Positions 1-15,000 of a stretch of 64,000 nt of DNA are shown here, in pieces. This DNA is from Trichopria drosophilae (lineage: Eukaryota; Arthropoda; Insecta; Hymenoptera; Diapriidae), in assembly GCA_030407085.1 (NCBI GenBank), contig CM059584.1:65298001-65362000 (forward strand), written 5' to 3'. Position numbers and translations under genes: made by a program. The number at the start of each line of letters is the position of its first letter. Within the stretch, counting starts at the first letter, position 1. The notes under the pieces were generated by a model. That model was not told the origin of the DNA. It saw only the letters and a program-made list of their open reading frames with translations, and did not search any database.

Positions 1-3000
1 AATTCCCGAAGGCATAAGAAAAGGTTTCAGGAGTAACTTCGTCTTACTTTCATTTTCAGAGTCATATTTATTGATTCTAACCTATTAGGAGCGGCTATTG
101 GGGGTCCAAATATTTTGGAAATCTTGTATTCTTTAAGAAAACAGCTGATGGAGTTTATTTCATGTCCAATAGAAGCAGTAACATCTTATCAAAATATTTA
201 GTTTCCTATTGCGTTGTGATCCGGGGGTATATTGACTGACCTGTCAGCATGAAAATTTATATTTTTAATTCCCGAAGGCATAAGAAAAGTTTTCAGGAGT
301 AACTTCGTCTTACTTTCATTTTTAGAGCCATATATACTGATTCTAACCTATTAGGAGAGGCTATTGGGGGTCCAAATATTTTTGAAATCTTGCATTCTTT
401 AAGAAAACAGCTGATGGAGTTTATTTCATGTCCAGTAGAACTAGTAACATCTTATCAAAATATTTAATTTCCTATTGCGTTGTGATCCGGGTGTATATTG
501 ACTGACCTGTCAGCATGAAAATTTATATTTGTAATTACCGAAGGCATAAGAACACGTTTCAGGAGTAACTTCGTCTTACTTTCATTTTTAGAGCCACATT
601 TATTGATTCTAACCTATTAGGAGAGGCTATTGGGGGTCCAAATATTTTTGAAATCTTGTATTCTTTAAGAAAACAGCTAATGGAGTTTATTTCATATCCA
701 ATAGAACCACTAACATCTTATCAAAATATTTAGTTTCCTATTGCGTTGTGATCCGGGGGTATATTGACTGACCTGTCAGCATGAAAATTTATATTTTTAA
801 TTCCCGAAGGCATAAGAAAAGGTTTCAGGAGTAACTTCGTCTTACTTTCATTTTTAGAGCCATATTTATTGATTCTAACCTATTAGGAGCGGCTATTGGA
901 GGTCAAAATATTTTTTAAATCATGTATTCTTTAAGAAAACAGCTGATGGAGTTTATTTCATGTCCAATAGAACCAGTAACATCTTATCAAAATATTTAGT
1001 TTCCTATTGCGTTGTGATCCGGGGGTATATTGACTGACCTGCCAGCATGAAAATTTATATTTTTAATTCCCGAAGGCATAAGAAAAGTTTTCAGGAGTAA
1101 CTTCGTCTTACTTTCATTTTTAGAGCCATATATACTGATTCTAACCTATTAGGAGAGGCTATTGGGGGTCCAAATATTTTTGAAATCTTGCATTCTTTAA
1201 GAAAACAGCTGATGGAGTTTATTTCATGTCCAGTAGAACTAGTAACATCTTATCAAAATATTTAATTTCCTATTGCGTTGTGATCCGGGGGTATATTGAC
1301 TGACCTGTCAGCATGAAAATTTATATTTGTAATTTCCGAAGGCATAAGAAAAGGTTTCAGGAGTAACTTCGTCTTACTTTCATTTTTAGAGCCACATTTA
1401 TTGATTCTAACCTATTAGGAGCGGCTATTGGGGGTCCAAATATTTTTGAAATCTTGTATTCTTTAAGAAAACAGCTAATGGAGTTTATTTCATATCCAAT
1501 AGAACCAGTAACATCTTATCAAAATATTTAGTTTCCTATTGCGTTGTGATCCGGGGGTATATTGACTGGCCTGTCAGCATGAAAATTTATATTTTTAATT
1601 CCCGAAGGCACAAGAAAAGGTTTCAGGAGTAACTTCGTCTTACTTTCATTTTCAGAGCCATATTTATTGATTCTAACCTATTAGGAGCGGCTATTGGGGG
1701 TCCAAATATTTTGGAAATCTTGTATTCTTTAAGAAAACAGCTGATGGAGTTTATTTCATGTCCAATAGAAGCAGTAACATCTTATCAAAATATTTAATTT
1801 CCTATTGCGTTGTGATCCGGGGGTATATTGACTGACCTGTCAGCATGAAAATTTATATTTGTAATTCCCGAAGGCATAAGAAAAGGTTTCAGGAGTAACT
1901 TCGTCTTACTTTCATTTTTAGAGCCACATTTATTGATTCTAACCTATTAGGAGCGGCTATTGGGGGTCCAAATATTTTTGAAATCTTGTATTCTTTAAGA
2001 AAACAGCTAATGGAGTTTATTTCATATCCAATAGAACCAGTAACATCTTATCAAAATATTTAGTTTCCTATTGCGCTGTGATCCGGGGGTATATTGACTG
2101 ACCTGTCAGCATGAAAATTTATATTTTTAATTCCCGAAGGCATAAGAAAAGGTTTCAGGAGTAACTTCGTCTTACTCTCATTTTTAGAGCCATATTTATT
2201 GATTCTAACCTATTAGGAGCGGCTATTGGGGGTCCAAATATTTTGGAAATCTTGTATTCTTTATGAAAACAGCTGATGGAGTTTATTTCATGTCCAATAG
2301 AAGCAGTAACATCTTATCAAAATATTTAGTTTCCTATTGCGTTGTGATCCGGGGGTATATTGACTGACCTGTCAGCATGAAAATTTATATTTTTAATTCC
2401 CGAAGGCATAAGAAAAGGTTTCAGGAGTAACTTCGTCTTACTCTCATTTTTAGAGCCATATTTACTGATTCTAACCTATTAGGAGAGGCTATTGGGGGTC
2501 CAAATATTTTTGAAATCTTGCATTCTTTAAGAAAACAGCTGATGGAGTTTATTTCATGTCCAATAGAACCAGTAACATCTTATCAAAATATTTAATTTCC
2601 TATTGCGTTGTGATCCGGGGGTATATTGACTGACCTGTCAGCATGAAAATTTATATTTTTAATTCCCGAAGGCATAAGAAAAGGTTTCAGGAGTAACTTC
2701 GTCTTACTCTCATTTTTAGAGCCATATTTATTGATTCTAACCTATTAGGAGCGGCTATTGGGGGTCCAAATATTTTGGAAATCTTGTATTCTTTATGAAA
2801 ACAGCTGATGGAGTTTATTTCATGTCCAATAGAAGCAGTAACATCTTATCAAAATATTTAGTTTCCTATTGCGTTGTGATCCGGGGGTATATTGACTGAC
2901 CTGTCAGCATGAAAATTTATATTTTTAATTCCCGAAGGCATAAGAAAAGTTTTCAGGAGTAACTTCGTCTTACTTTCATTTTTAGAGCCATATTTATTGA

Positions 3001-6000
3001 TTCTAACCTATTAGGAGAGGCTATTGGGGGTCCAAATATTTTTGAAATCTTGTATTCTTTAAGAAAACAGCTGATGGAGTTTATTTCATGTCGAATAGAA
3101 CCAGTAACATCTTATCAAAATATTTAGATTCCTATTGCGTTGTGATCCAGGGGTATATTGACTGACCTGTCAGCATGAAAATTTATATTTTTAATTCCCG
3201 AAGGCATAAGAAAAGTTTTCAGGAGTAACTTCGTCTTACTTTCATTTTTAGAGCCATATTTACTGATTCTAACCTATTAGGAGAGGCTATTGGGGGTCCA
3301 AATATTTTTGAAATCTTGCATTCTTTAAGAAAACAGCTGATGGAGTTTATTTCATGTCCAGTAGAACCAGTAACATCTTATCAAAATATTTAATTTCCTA
3401 TTGCGTTGTGATCCGGGGGTATATTGACTCTACTGTCAGCATCTACACTTCTATCTTTCATTCCCGAAGGCATAAGAAAAGGTTTCAGGAGTAACTTCGT
3501 CTTACTCTCATTTTTAGAGCCATATTTATTGATTCTAACCTATTAGGAGCGGCTATTGGGGGTCCAAATATTTTTGAAATCTTGCATTCTTTAAGAAAAC
3601 AGCTGATGGAGTTTATTTCATGTCGAGTAGAACCAGTAACATCTTATCAAAATATTTAGTTTCCTATTGCGTTGTGATCCGGGGGTATATTGACTGACCT
3701 GTCAGCATGAAAATTTATATTTTTAATTCCCGAAGGCATAAGAAAAGGTTTCAGGAGTAACTTCGTCTTACTTTCATTTTTAGAGCCACATTTATTGATT
3801 CTAACCTATTAGGAGCGGCTATTGGGGGTCCAAATATTTTTGAAATCTTGTATTCTTTAAGAAAACAGCTAATGGAGTTTATTTCATATCCAATAGAACC
3901 AGTAACATCTTATCAAAATATTTAGTTTCCTATTGCGCTGTGATCCGGGGGTATATTGACTGACCTGTCAGCATGAAAATTTATATTTTTAATTCCCGAA
4001 GGCATAAGAAAAGGTTTCAGGAGTAACTTCGTCTTACTTTCATTTTTAGAGCCATATTTATTGATTCTAACCTATTAGGAGCGGCTATTGGGGGTCCAAA
4101 TATTTTTTAAATCATGTATTCTTTAAGAAAACAGCTGATGGAGTTTATTTCATGTCCAATAGAAGCAGTAACATCTTATCAAAATATTTAGTTTCCTATT
4201 GCGTTGTGATCCGGGGGTATATTGACTGACCTGTCAGCATGAAAATTTATATTTGTAATTCCCGAAGGCATAAGAAAAGGTTTCAGGAGTAACTTCGTCT
4301 TACTTTCATTTTTAGAGCCACATTTATTGATTCTAACCTATTAGGAGCGGCTATTGGGGGTCCAAATATTTTTGAAATCTTGTATTCTTTAAGAAAACAG
4401 CTAATGGAGTTTATTTCATATCCAATAGAACCAGTAACATCTTATCAAAATATTTAGTTTCCTATTGCGCTGTGATCCGGGGGTATATTGACTGACCTGT
4501 CAGCATGAAAATTTATATTTTTAATTCCCGAAGGCATAAGAAAAGGTTTCAGGAGTAACTTCGTCTTACTCTCATTTTTAGAGCCATATTTATTGATTCT
4601 AACCTATTAGGAGCGGCTATTGGGGGTCCAAATATTTTGGAAATCTTGTATTCTTTATGAAAACAGCTGATGGAGTTTATTTCCTGTCCAATAGAAGCAG
4701 TAACATCTTATCAAAATATTTAGTTTCCTATTGCGTTGTGATCCGGGGGTATATTGACTGACCTGTCAGCATGAAAATTTATATTTTTAATTCCCGAAGG
4801 CATAAGAAAAGGTTTCAGGAGTAACTTCGTCTTACTTTCATTTTTAGAGCCATATTTACTGATTCTAACCTATTAGGAGAGGCTATTGGGGGTCCAAATA
4901 TTTTTGAAATCTTGCATTCTTTAAGAAAACAGCTGATGGAGTTTATTTCATGTCCAATAGAACCAGTAACATCTTATCAAAATATTTAATTTCCTATTGC
5001 GTTGTGATCCGGGGGTATATTGACTGACCTGTCAGCATGAAAATTTATATTTTTAATTCCCGAAGGCATAAGAAAAGGATTCAGGAGTAACTTCGTCTTA
5101 CTTTCATTTTTAGAGCCATATTTATTGATTCTAACCTATTAGGAGAGGCTATTGGGGGTCCAAATATTTTTGAAATCTTGTATTCTTTAAGAAAACAGCT
5201 GATGGAGTTTATTTCATGTCCAATAGAACCAGTAACATCTTATCAAAATATTTAGTTTCCTATTGCGTTGTGATCCGGGGGTATATTGACTGACCTGTCA
5301 GCATGAAAATTTATATTTTTAATTCCCGAAGGCATAAGAAAAGTTTTCAGGAGTAACTTCGTCTTACTTTCATTTTTAGAGCCATATTTATTGATTCTAA
5401 CCTATTAGGAGAGGCTATTGGGGGTCCAAATATTTTTGAAATCTTGTATTCTTTAAGAAAACAGCTGATGGAGTTTATTTCATGTCGAATAGAACCAGTA
5501 ACATCTTATCAAAATATTTAATTTCCTATTGCGTTGTGATCCGGGGGTATATTGACTGACCTGTCAGCATGAAAATTTATATTTTTAATTCCCGAAGGCA
5601 TAAGAAAAGTTTTCAGGAGTAACTTCGTCTTACTTTCATTTTTAGAGCCATATTTACTGATTCTAACCTATTAGGAGAGGCTATTGGGGGTCCAAATATT
5701 TTTGAAATCTTGCATTCTTTAAGAAAACAGCTGATGGAGTTTATTTCATGTCCAGTAGAACCAGTAACATCTTATCAAAATATTTAATTTCCTATTGCGT
5801 TGTGATCCGGGGGTATATTGACTGACCTGTCAGCATGAAAATTTATATTTTTAATTCCCGAAGGCATAAGAAAAGGTTTCAGGAGTAACTTCGTCTTACT
5901 TTCATTTTTAGAGCCACATTTATTGATTCTAACCTATTAGGAGCGGCTATTGGGGGTCCAAATATTTTTGAAATCTTGTATTCTTTAAGAAAACAGCTAA

Positions 6001-9000
6001 TGGAGTTTATTTCATATCCAATAGAACCAGTAACATCTTATCAAAATATTTAGTTTCCTATTGCGCTGTGATCCGGGGGTATATTGACTGACCTGTCAGC
6101 ATGAAAATTTATATTTTTAATTCCCGAAGGCATAAGAAAAGGTTTCAGGAGTAACTTCGTCTTACTTTCATTTTTAGAGCCATATTTATTTATTCTAACC
6201 TATTAGGAGCGGCTATTGGGGGGCAAAATATTTTTTAAATCATGTATTCTTTAAGAAAACAGCTGATGGAGTTTATTTCATGTCCAATAGAACCAGTAAC
6301 ATCTTATCAAAATATTTAGTTTCCTATTGCGTTGTGATCCGGGGGTATATTGACTGACCTGTCAGCATGAAAATTTATATTTTTAATTCCCGAAGGCATA
6401 AGAAAAGGTTTCAGGAGTAACTTCGTCTTACTCTCATTTTTAGAGCCATATTTATTGATTCTAACCTATTAGGAGAGGCTATTGGGGGTCCAAATATTTT
6501 TGAAATCTTGTATTCTTTAAGAAAACAGCTGATGGAGTTTATTTCATGCCCAATAGAACCGGTAACATCTTATCAAAATATTTAGTTTCCTATTGCGTTG
6601 TGATCCGGGGGTATATTGACTGACCTGTCAGCATGAAAATTTATATTTTTAATTCCCGAAGGCATAAGAAAAGGTTTCAGGAGTAACTTCGTCTTACTCT
6701 CATTTTTAGAGCCATATTTATTGATTCTAACCTATTAGGAGCGGCTATTGGGGGTCCAAATATTTTGGAAATCTTGTATTCTTTAAGAAAACAGCTGATG
6801 GAGTTTATTTCATGTCCAATAGAAGCAGTAACATCTTATCAAAATATTTAGTTTCCTATTGCGTTGTGATCCGGGGGTATATTGACTGACCTGTCAGCAT
6901 GAAAATTTATATTTTTAATTCCCGAAGGCATAAGAAAAGGTTTCAGGAGTAACTTCGTCTTACTTTCATTTTCAGAGCCATATTTATTGATTCTAACCTA
7001 TTAGGAGAGGCTATTGGGGGTCCAAATATTTTTGAAATCTTGCATTCTTTAAGAAAACAGCTGATGGAGTTTATTTCATGTCCAATAGAACCAGTAACAT
7101 CTTATCAAAATATTTAATTTCCTATTGCGTTGTGATCCGGGGGTATATTGACTGACCTGTCAGCATGAAAATTTATATTTGTAATTCCCGAAGGCATAAG
7201 AAATGGTTTCAGGAGTAACTTCGTCTTACTTTCATTTTTAGAGCCACATTTATTGATTCTAACCTATTAGGAGCGGCTATTGGGGGTCCAAATATTTTTG
7301 AAATCTTGTATTCTTTAAGAAAACAGCTAATGGAGTTTATTTCATATCCAATAGAACCAGTAACATCTTATCAAAATATTTAGTTTCCTATTGCGTTGTG
7401 ATCCGGGGGTATATTGACTGACCTGTCAGCATGAAAATTTATATTTTTAATTCCCGAAGGCATAAGAAAAGGTTTCAGGAGTAACTTCGTCTTACTTTCA
7501 TTTTTAGAGCCATATTTATTGATTCTAACCTATTAGGAGCGGCTATTGGGGGTCCAAATATTTTTTAAATCATGTATTCTTTAAGAAAACAGCTGATGGA
7601 GTTTATTTCATGTCCAATAGAAGCAGTAACATCTTATCAAAATATTTAGTTTCCTATTGCGTTGTGATCCGGGGGTATATTGACTGACCTGTCAGCATGA
7701 AAATTTATATTTTTAATTCCCGAAGGCATAAGAAAAGGTTTCAGGAGTAACTTCGTCTTACTTTCATTTTTAGAGCCACATTTATTGATTCTAACCTATT
7801 AGGAGCGGCTATTGGGGGTCCAAATATTTTTGAAATCTTGTATTCTTTAAGAAAACAGCTAATGGAGTTTATTTCATATCCAATAGAACCAGTAACATCT
7901 TATCAAAATATTTAGTTTCCTATTGCGTTGTGATCCGGGGGTATATTGACTGACCTGTCAGCATGAAAATTTATATTTTTAATTCCCGAAGGCATAAGAA
8001 AAGGTTTCAGGAGTAACTTCGTCTTACTTTCATTTTCAGAGCCATATTTATTGATTCTAACCTATTAGGAGCGGCTATTGGGGGTCCAAATATTTTGGAA
8101 ATCTTGTATTCTTTAAGAAAACAGCTGATGGAGTTTATTTCATGTCCAATAGAAGCAGTAACATCTTATCAAAATATTTAGTTTCCTATTGCGTTGTGAT
8201 CCGGGGGTATATTGACTGACCTGTCAGCATGAAAATTTATATTTTTAATTCCCGAAGGCATAAGAAAAGTTTTCAGGAGTAACTTCGTCTTACTTTCATT
8301 TTTAGAGCCATATTTACTGATTCTAACCTATTAGGAGAGGCTATTGGGGGTCCAAATATTTTTGAAATCTTGCATTCTTTAAGAAAACAGCTGATGGAGT
8401 TTATTTCATGTCCAATAGAACCAGTAACATCTTATCAAAATATTTAATTTCGTATTGCGTTGTGATCCGGGGGTATATTGACTGACCTGTCAGCATGAAA
8501 ATTTATATTTGTAATTCCCGAAGGCATAAGAAAAGGTTTCAGGAGTAACTTCGTCTTACTTTCATTTTCAGAGTCATATTTATTGATTCTAACCTATTAG
8601 GAGCGGCTATTGGGGGTCCAAATATTTTGGAAATCTTGTATTCTTTAAGAAAACAGCTGATGGAGTTTATTTCATGTCCAATAGAAGCAGTAACATCTTA
8701 TCAAAATATTTAGTTTCCTATTGCGTTGTGATCCGGGGGTATATTGACTGACCTGTCAGCATGAAAATTTATATTTTTAATTCCCGAAGGCATAAGAAAA
8801 GTATTCAGGAGTAACTTCGTCTTACTTTCATTTTTAGAGCCATATTTATTGATTCTAACCTATTAGGAGAGGCTATTGGGGGTCCAAATATTTTTGAAAT
8901 CTTGTATTCTTTAAGAAAACAGCTGATGGAGTTTATTTCATGTCCAATAGAACCAGTAACATCTTATCAAAATATTTAGATTCCTATTGCGTTGTGATCC

Positions 9001-12000
9001 AGGGGTATATTGACTGACCTGTCAGCATGAAAATTTATATTTTTAATTCCCGAAGGCATAAGAAAAGTTTTCATGAGTAACTTCGTCTTACTTTCATTTT
9101 TAGAGCCATATTTACTGATTCTAACCTATTAGGAGAGGCTATTGGGGGTCCAAATATTTTTGAAATCTTGCATTCTTTAAGAAAACAGCTGATGGAGTTT
9201 ATTTCATGTCCAGTAGAACCAGTAACATCTTATCAAAATATTTAATTTCCTATTGCGTTGTGATCCGGGGGTATATTGACTGACCTGTCAGCATGAAAAT
9301 TTATATTTGTAATTCCCGAAGGCATAAGAAAAGGTTTCAGGAGTAACTTCGTCTTACTTTCATTTTTAGAGCCACATTTATTGATTCTAACCTATTAGGA
9401 GCGGCTATTGGGGGTCCAAATATTTTTGAAATCTTGTATTCTTTAAGAAAACAGCTAATGGAGTTTATTTCATATCCAATAGAACCAGTAACATCTTATC
9501 AAAATATTTAGTTTCCTATTGCGTTGTGATCCGGGGGTATATTGACTGACCTGTCAGCATGAAAATTTATATTTTTAATTCCCGAAGGCATAAGAAAAGG
9601 TTTCAGGAGTAACTTCGTCTTACTTTCATTTTTAGAGCCATATTTATTGATTCTAACCTATTAGGAGCGGCTATTGGGGGTCAAAATATTTTTTAAATCA
9701 TGTATTCTTTAAGAAAACAGCTGATGGAGTTTATTTCATGTCCAATAGAACCAGTAAGAGCTTATCAGGATATGTAGTTTGATATTGCGTTGTGATCCGG
9801 GGGTATATTGACTGACCTGTCAGCATGAAAATTTATATTTTTAATTCCCGAAGGCATAAGAAAAGGTTTCAGGAGTAACTTCGTCTTACTTTCATTTTCA
9901 GAGCCACATTTATTGATTCTAACCTATTAGGAGCGGCTATTGGGGGTCCAAATATTTTTGAAATCTTGTATTCTTTAAGAAAACAGCTAATGGAGTTTAT
10001 TTCATATCCAATAGAACCAGTAACATTTTATCAAAATATTTAGTTTCCTATTGCACTGTGATCCGGGGGTATATTGACTGACCTGTCAGCATGAAAATTT
10101 ATATTTTTAATTCCCGAAGGCATAAGAAAAGGTTTCAGGAGTAACTTCGTCTTACTTTCATTTTTAGAGCCATATTTATTGATTCTAACCTATTAGGAGC
10201 GGCTATTGGGGGGCAAAATATTTTTTAAATCATGTATTCTTTAAGAAAACAGCTGATGGAGTTTATTTCATGTCCAATAGAACCAGTAACATCTTATCAA
10301 AATATTTAGTTTCCTATTGCGTTGTGATCCGTGGGTATATTGACTGACCTCTCAGCATGAAAATTTATATTTGTAATTCCCGAAGGCATAAGAAAAGGTT
10401 TCGGGAGTAACTTCGTCTTACTTTCATTTTTAGAGCCACATTTATTGATTCTAACCTATTAGGAGCGGCTATTGGGGGTCCAAATATTTTTTAAATCTTG
10501 TATTCTTTAAGAAAACAGCTGATGGAGCTTATTTCATGGCCAATAGAACCAGTGAGAACTTATCAAAACATTTAGTTTCCTATTGCGTTGTGATCCGGGG
10601 GTATATTGACTGACCTGTCAGCATGAAAATTTATATTTTTAATTCCCGAAGGCATAAGAAAAGGTTTCAGGAGTAACTTAGTCTTACTTTCATTTTTAGA
10701 GCCATATTTATTGATTCTAACCTATTAGGAGCGGCTATTGGGGGTTCAATTATTTTTTAAATCATGTATTCATTAAGAAAACAGCTGATGGAGTTTATTT
10801 CATGTCCAATAGAACCAGTAACATCTTATCAAAATATTTAGTTTCCTATTGCGTTGTGATCCGGGGGTATATTGACTGACCTGTCAGCATGAACATTTAT
10901 ATTTTTAATTCCCGAAGGCATAAGAAAAGGTTTCAGGAGTAACTTCGTCTTACTTTCATTTTCAGAGCCATATTTATTGATTCTAACCTATTAGGAGCGG
11001 CTATTGGGGGTCCAAATATTTTGGAAATCTTGTATTCTTTAAGAAAACAGCTGATGGAGTTTATTTCATGTCCAATAGAAGCAGTAACATCTTATCAAAA
11101 TATTTAGATTCCTATTGCGTTGTGATCCGGGGGTATATTGACTGACCTGTCAGCATGAAAATTTATATTTTTAATTCCCGAAGGCATAAGAAAAGTTTTC
11201 AGGAGTAACTTCGTCTTACTTTCATTTTTAGAGCCATATTTACTGATTCTAACCTATTAGGAGAGGCTATTGGGGGTTCAAATATTTTTGAAAGCTTGCA
11301 TTCATTAAGAAAACAGCTGATAGACTTTATTTCTTGTCCAATATATTCAGTGATATCTTATCAAAATATTTAATTTCCTATTGCGTTGTGATCCGGGGGT
11401 ATATTGACTGACCTGTCAGCATGAAAATTTATATTTGTAATTCCCGAAGGCATAAGAAAAGGTTTCAGGAGTAACTTCGTCTTACTTTCATTTTTAGAGC
11501 CACATTTATTGATTCTAACCTATTAGGAGCGGCTATTGGGGGTCCAAATATTTTTGAAATCTTGTATTCTTTAAGAAAACAGCTAATGGAGTTTATTTCA
11601 TATCCAATAGAACCAGTAACATCTTATCAAAATATTTAGTTTCCTATTGCGTTGTGATCCGGGGGTATATTGACTGACCTGTCAGCATGAAAATTTATAT
11701 TTTTAATTCCCGAAGGCATAAGAAAAGGTTTCAGGAGTAACTTCGTCTTACTTTCATTTTTAGAGCCATATTTATTGATTCTAACCTATTAGGAGCGGCT
11801 ATTGGGGGTCAAAATATTTTTTAAATCATGTATTCTTTAAGAAAACAGCTGATGGAGTTTATTTCATGTCCAATAGAACCAGTAACATCTTATCAAAATA
11901 TTTAGTTTCCTATTGCGTTGTGATCCGGGGGTATATTGACTGACCTGTCAGCATGAAAATTTATATTTTTAATTCCCGAAGGCATAAGAAAAGGTTTCAG

Positions 12001-15000
12001 GAGTAACTTCGTCTTACTTTCATTTTCAGAGCCATATTTATTGATTCTAACCTATTAGGAGCGGCTATTGGGGGTCCAAATATTTTTGAAATCTTGTATT
12101 CTTTAAGAAAACAGCTGATGGAGTTTATTTCATGTCCAATAGAAGCAGTAACATCTTATCAAAATATTTAGTTTCCTATTGCGTTGTGATCCGGGGGTAT
12201 ATTGACTGACCTGTCAGCATGAAAATTTATATTTTTAATTCCCGAAGGCATAAGAAAAGGTTTCAGGAGTAACTTCGTCTTACTTTCATGTTTAGAGCCA
12301 TATTTATTGATTCTAACCTATTAGGAGAGGCTATTGGGGGTCCAAATATTTTTGAAATCTTGTATTCTTTAAGAAAACAGCTGATGGAGTTTATTTCATG
12401 TCCAATTGAACCAGTAACATCTTATCAAAATATTTAGTTTCCTGTTGCGTTGTGATACGGGGGTATATTGACTGACATGTCAGCATGAAAATTTATATTT
12501 TTAATTCCCGAAGGCATAAGAAAAGGTTTCAGGAGTAACTTCGTCTTACTTTCATTTTTAGAGCCATATTTATTGATTCTAACCTATTAGGAGAGGCTAT
12601 TGGGGGTCCAAATATTTTTGAAATCTTGTATTCTTTAAGAAAACAGCTGATGGAGTTTATTTCATGTCCAATAGAACCAGTAACATCTTATCAAAATATT
12701 TAGTTTCCTATTGCGTTGTGATCCGGGGGTATATTGACTGACATGTCAGCATGAAAATTTATATTTTTAATTCCCGAAGGCATAAGAAAAGGTTTCAGGA
12801 GTAACTTCGTCTTACTTTCATTTTTATAGCCATATTTATTGATTCTAACCTATTAGGAGAGGCTATTGGGGGTCCAAATATTTTTGAAATCTTGCATTCT
12901 TTAAGAAAACAGCTGATGGAGTTTATTTCATGTCCAATAGAACCAGTAACATCTTATCAAAATATTTAGTTTCCTATTGCGTTGTGATCCGGGGGTATAT
13001 TGACTGACCTGTCAGCATGAAAATTTATATTTTTAATTCCCGAAGGCATAAGAAAAGTTTTCAGGAGTAACTTCGTCTTACTTTCATTTTTAGAGCCATA
13101 TTTACTGATTCTAACCTATTAGGAGCGGCTATTGGGGGTCCAAATATTTTTGAAATCTTGTATTCTTTAAGAAAACAGCTAATGGAGTTTATTTCATATC
13201 CAATAGAACCAGTAACATCTTATCAAAATATTTAGTTTCCTATTGCGTTGTGATCCGGGGGTATATTGACTGACCTGTCAGCATGAAAATTTATATTTTT
13301 AATTCCCGAAGGCATAAGAAAAGTTTTCAGGAATAACTTCGTCTTACTCTCATTTTTAGAGCCATATTTATTGATTCTAACCTATTAGGAGAGGCTATTG
13401 GGGGTCCAAATATTTTTGAAATCTTGCATTCTTTAAGAAAACAGCTGATGGAGTTTATTTCATGTCCAATAGAACCAGTAACATCTTATCAAAATATTTA
13501 ATTTCCTATTGCGTTGTGATCCGGGGGTATATTGACTGACCTGTCAGCATGAAAATTTATATTTGTAATTCCCGAAGGCATAAGAAATGGTTTCAGGAGT
13601 AACTTCGTCTTACTTTCATTTTTAGAGCCACATTTATTGATTCTAACCTATTAGGAGCGGCTATTGGGGGTCCAAATATTTTTGAAATCTTGTATTCTTT
13701 AAGAAAACAGCTAATGGAGTTTATTTCATATCCAATAGAACCAGTAACATCTTATCAAAATATTTAGTTTCCTATTGCGTTGTGATCCGGGGGTATATTG
13801 ACTGACCTGTCAGCATGAAAATTTATATTTTTAATTCCCGAAGGCATAAGAAAAGGTTTCAGGAGTAACTTCGTCTTACTTTCATTTTTAGAGCCATATT
13901 TATTGATTCTAACCTATTAGGAGCGGCTATTGGGGGTCCAAATATTTTTTAAATCATGTATTCTTTAAGAAAACAGCTGATGGAGTTTATTTCATGTCCA
14001 ATAGAACCAGTAACATCTTATCAAAATATTTAATTTCCTATTGCGTTGTGATCCGGGGGTATATTGACTGACCTGTCAGCATGAAAATTTATATTTGTAA
14101 TTCCCGAAGGCAAAAGAAAAGGTTTCAGGAGTAACTTCGTCTTACTTTCATTTTCAGAGCCATATTTATTGATTCTAACCTATTAGGAGCGGCTATTGGG
14201 GGTCCAAATATTTTTGAAATCTTGTATTCTTTAAGAAAACAGCTGATGGAGTTTATTTCATGCCCAATAGAACCGGTAACATCTTATCAAAATATTTAGT
14301 TTCCTATTGCGTTGTGATCCGGGGGTATATTGACTGACCTGTCAGCATGAAAATTTATATTTTTAATTCCCGAAGGCATAAGAAAAGTTTTCAGGAGTAA
14401 CTTCGTCTTACTTTCATTTTTAGAGCTGTATTTAGTGATTCTAATCTATTAGGAGAGGCTATTGGGGGTCCAAATATTTTTGAAATCTTGCATTCTTTAA
14501 GAAAACAGCTGATGGAGTTTATTTCATGTCCAATAGAACCAGTAACATCTTATCAAAATATTTAATTTCCTATTGCGTTGTGATCCGGGGGTATATTGAC
14601 TGACCTGTCAGCATGAAAATTTATATTTGTAATTCCCGAAGGCATAAGAAAAGGTTTCAGGAGTAACTTCGTCTTACTTTCATTTTTAGAGCCACATTTA
14701 TTGATTCTAACCTATTAGGAGCGGCTATTGGGGGTCCAAATATTTTTGAAATCTTGTATTCTTTAAGAAAACAGCTAATGGAGTTTATTTCATATCCAAT
14801 AGAACCAGTAACATCTTATCAAAATATTTAGTTTCCTATTGCGTTGTGATCCGGGGGTATATTGACTGACCTGTCAGCATGAAAATTTATATTTTTAATT
14901 CCCGAAGGCATAAGAAAAGGTTTCAGGAGTAACTTCGTCTTACTTTCATTTTTAGAGCCATATTTATTGATTCTAACCTATTAGGAGCGGCTATTGGGGG

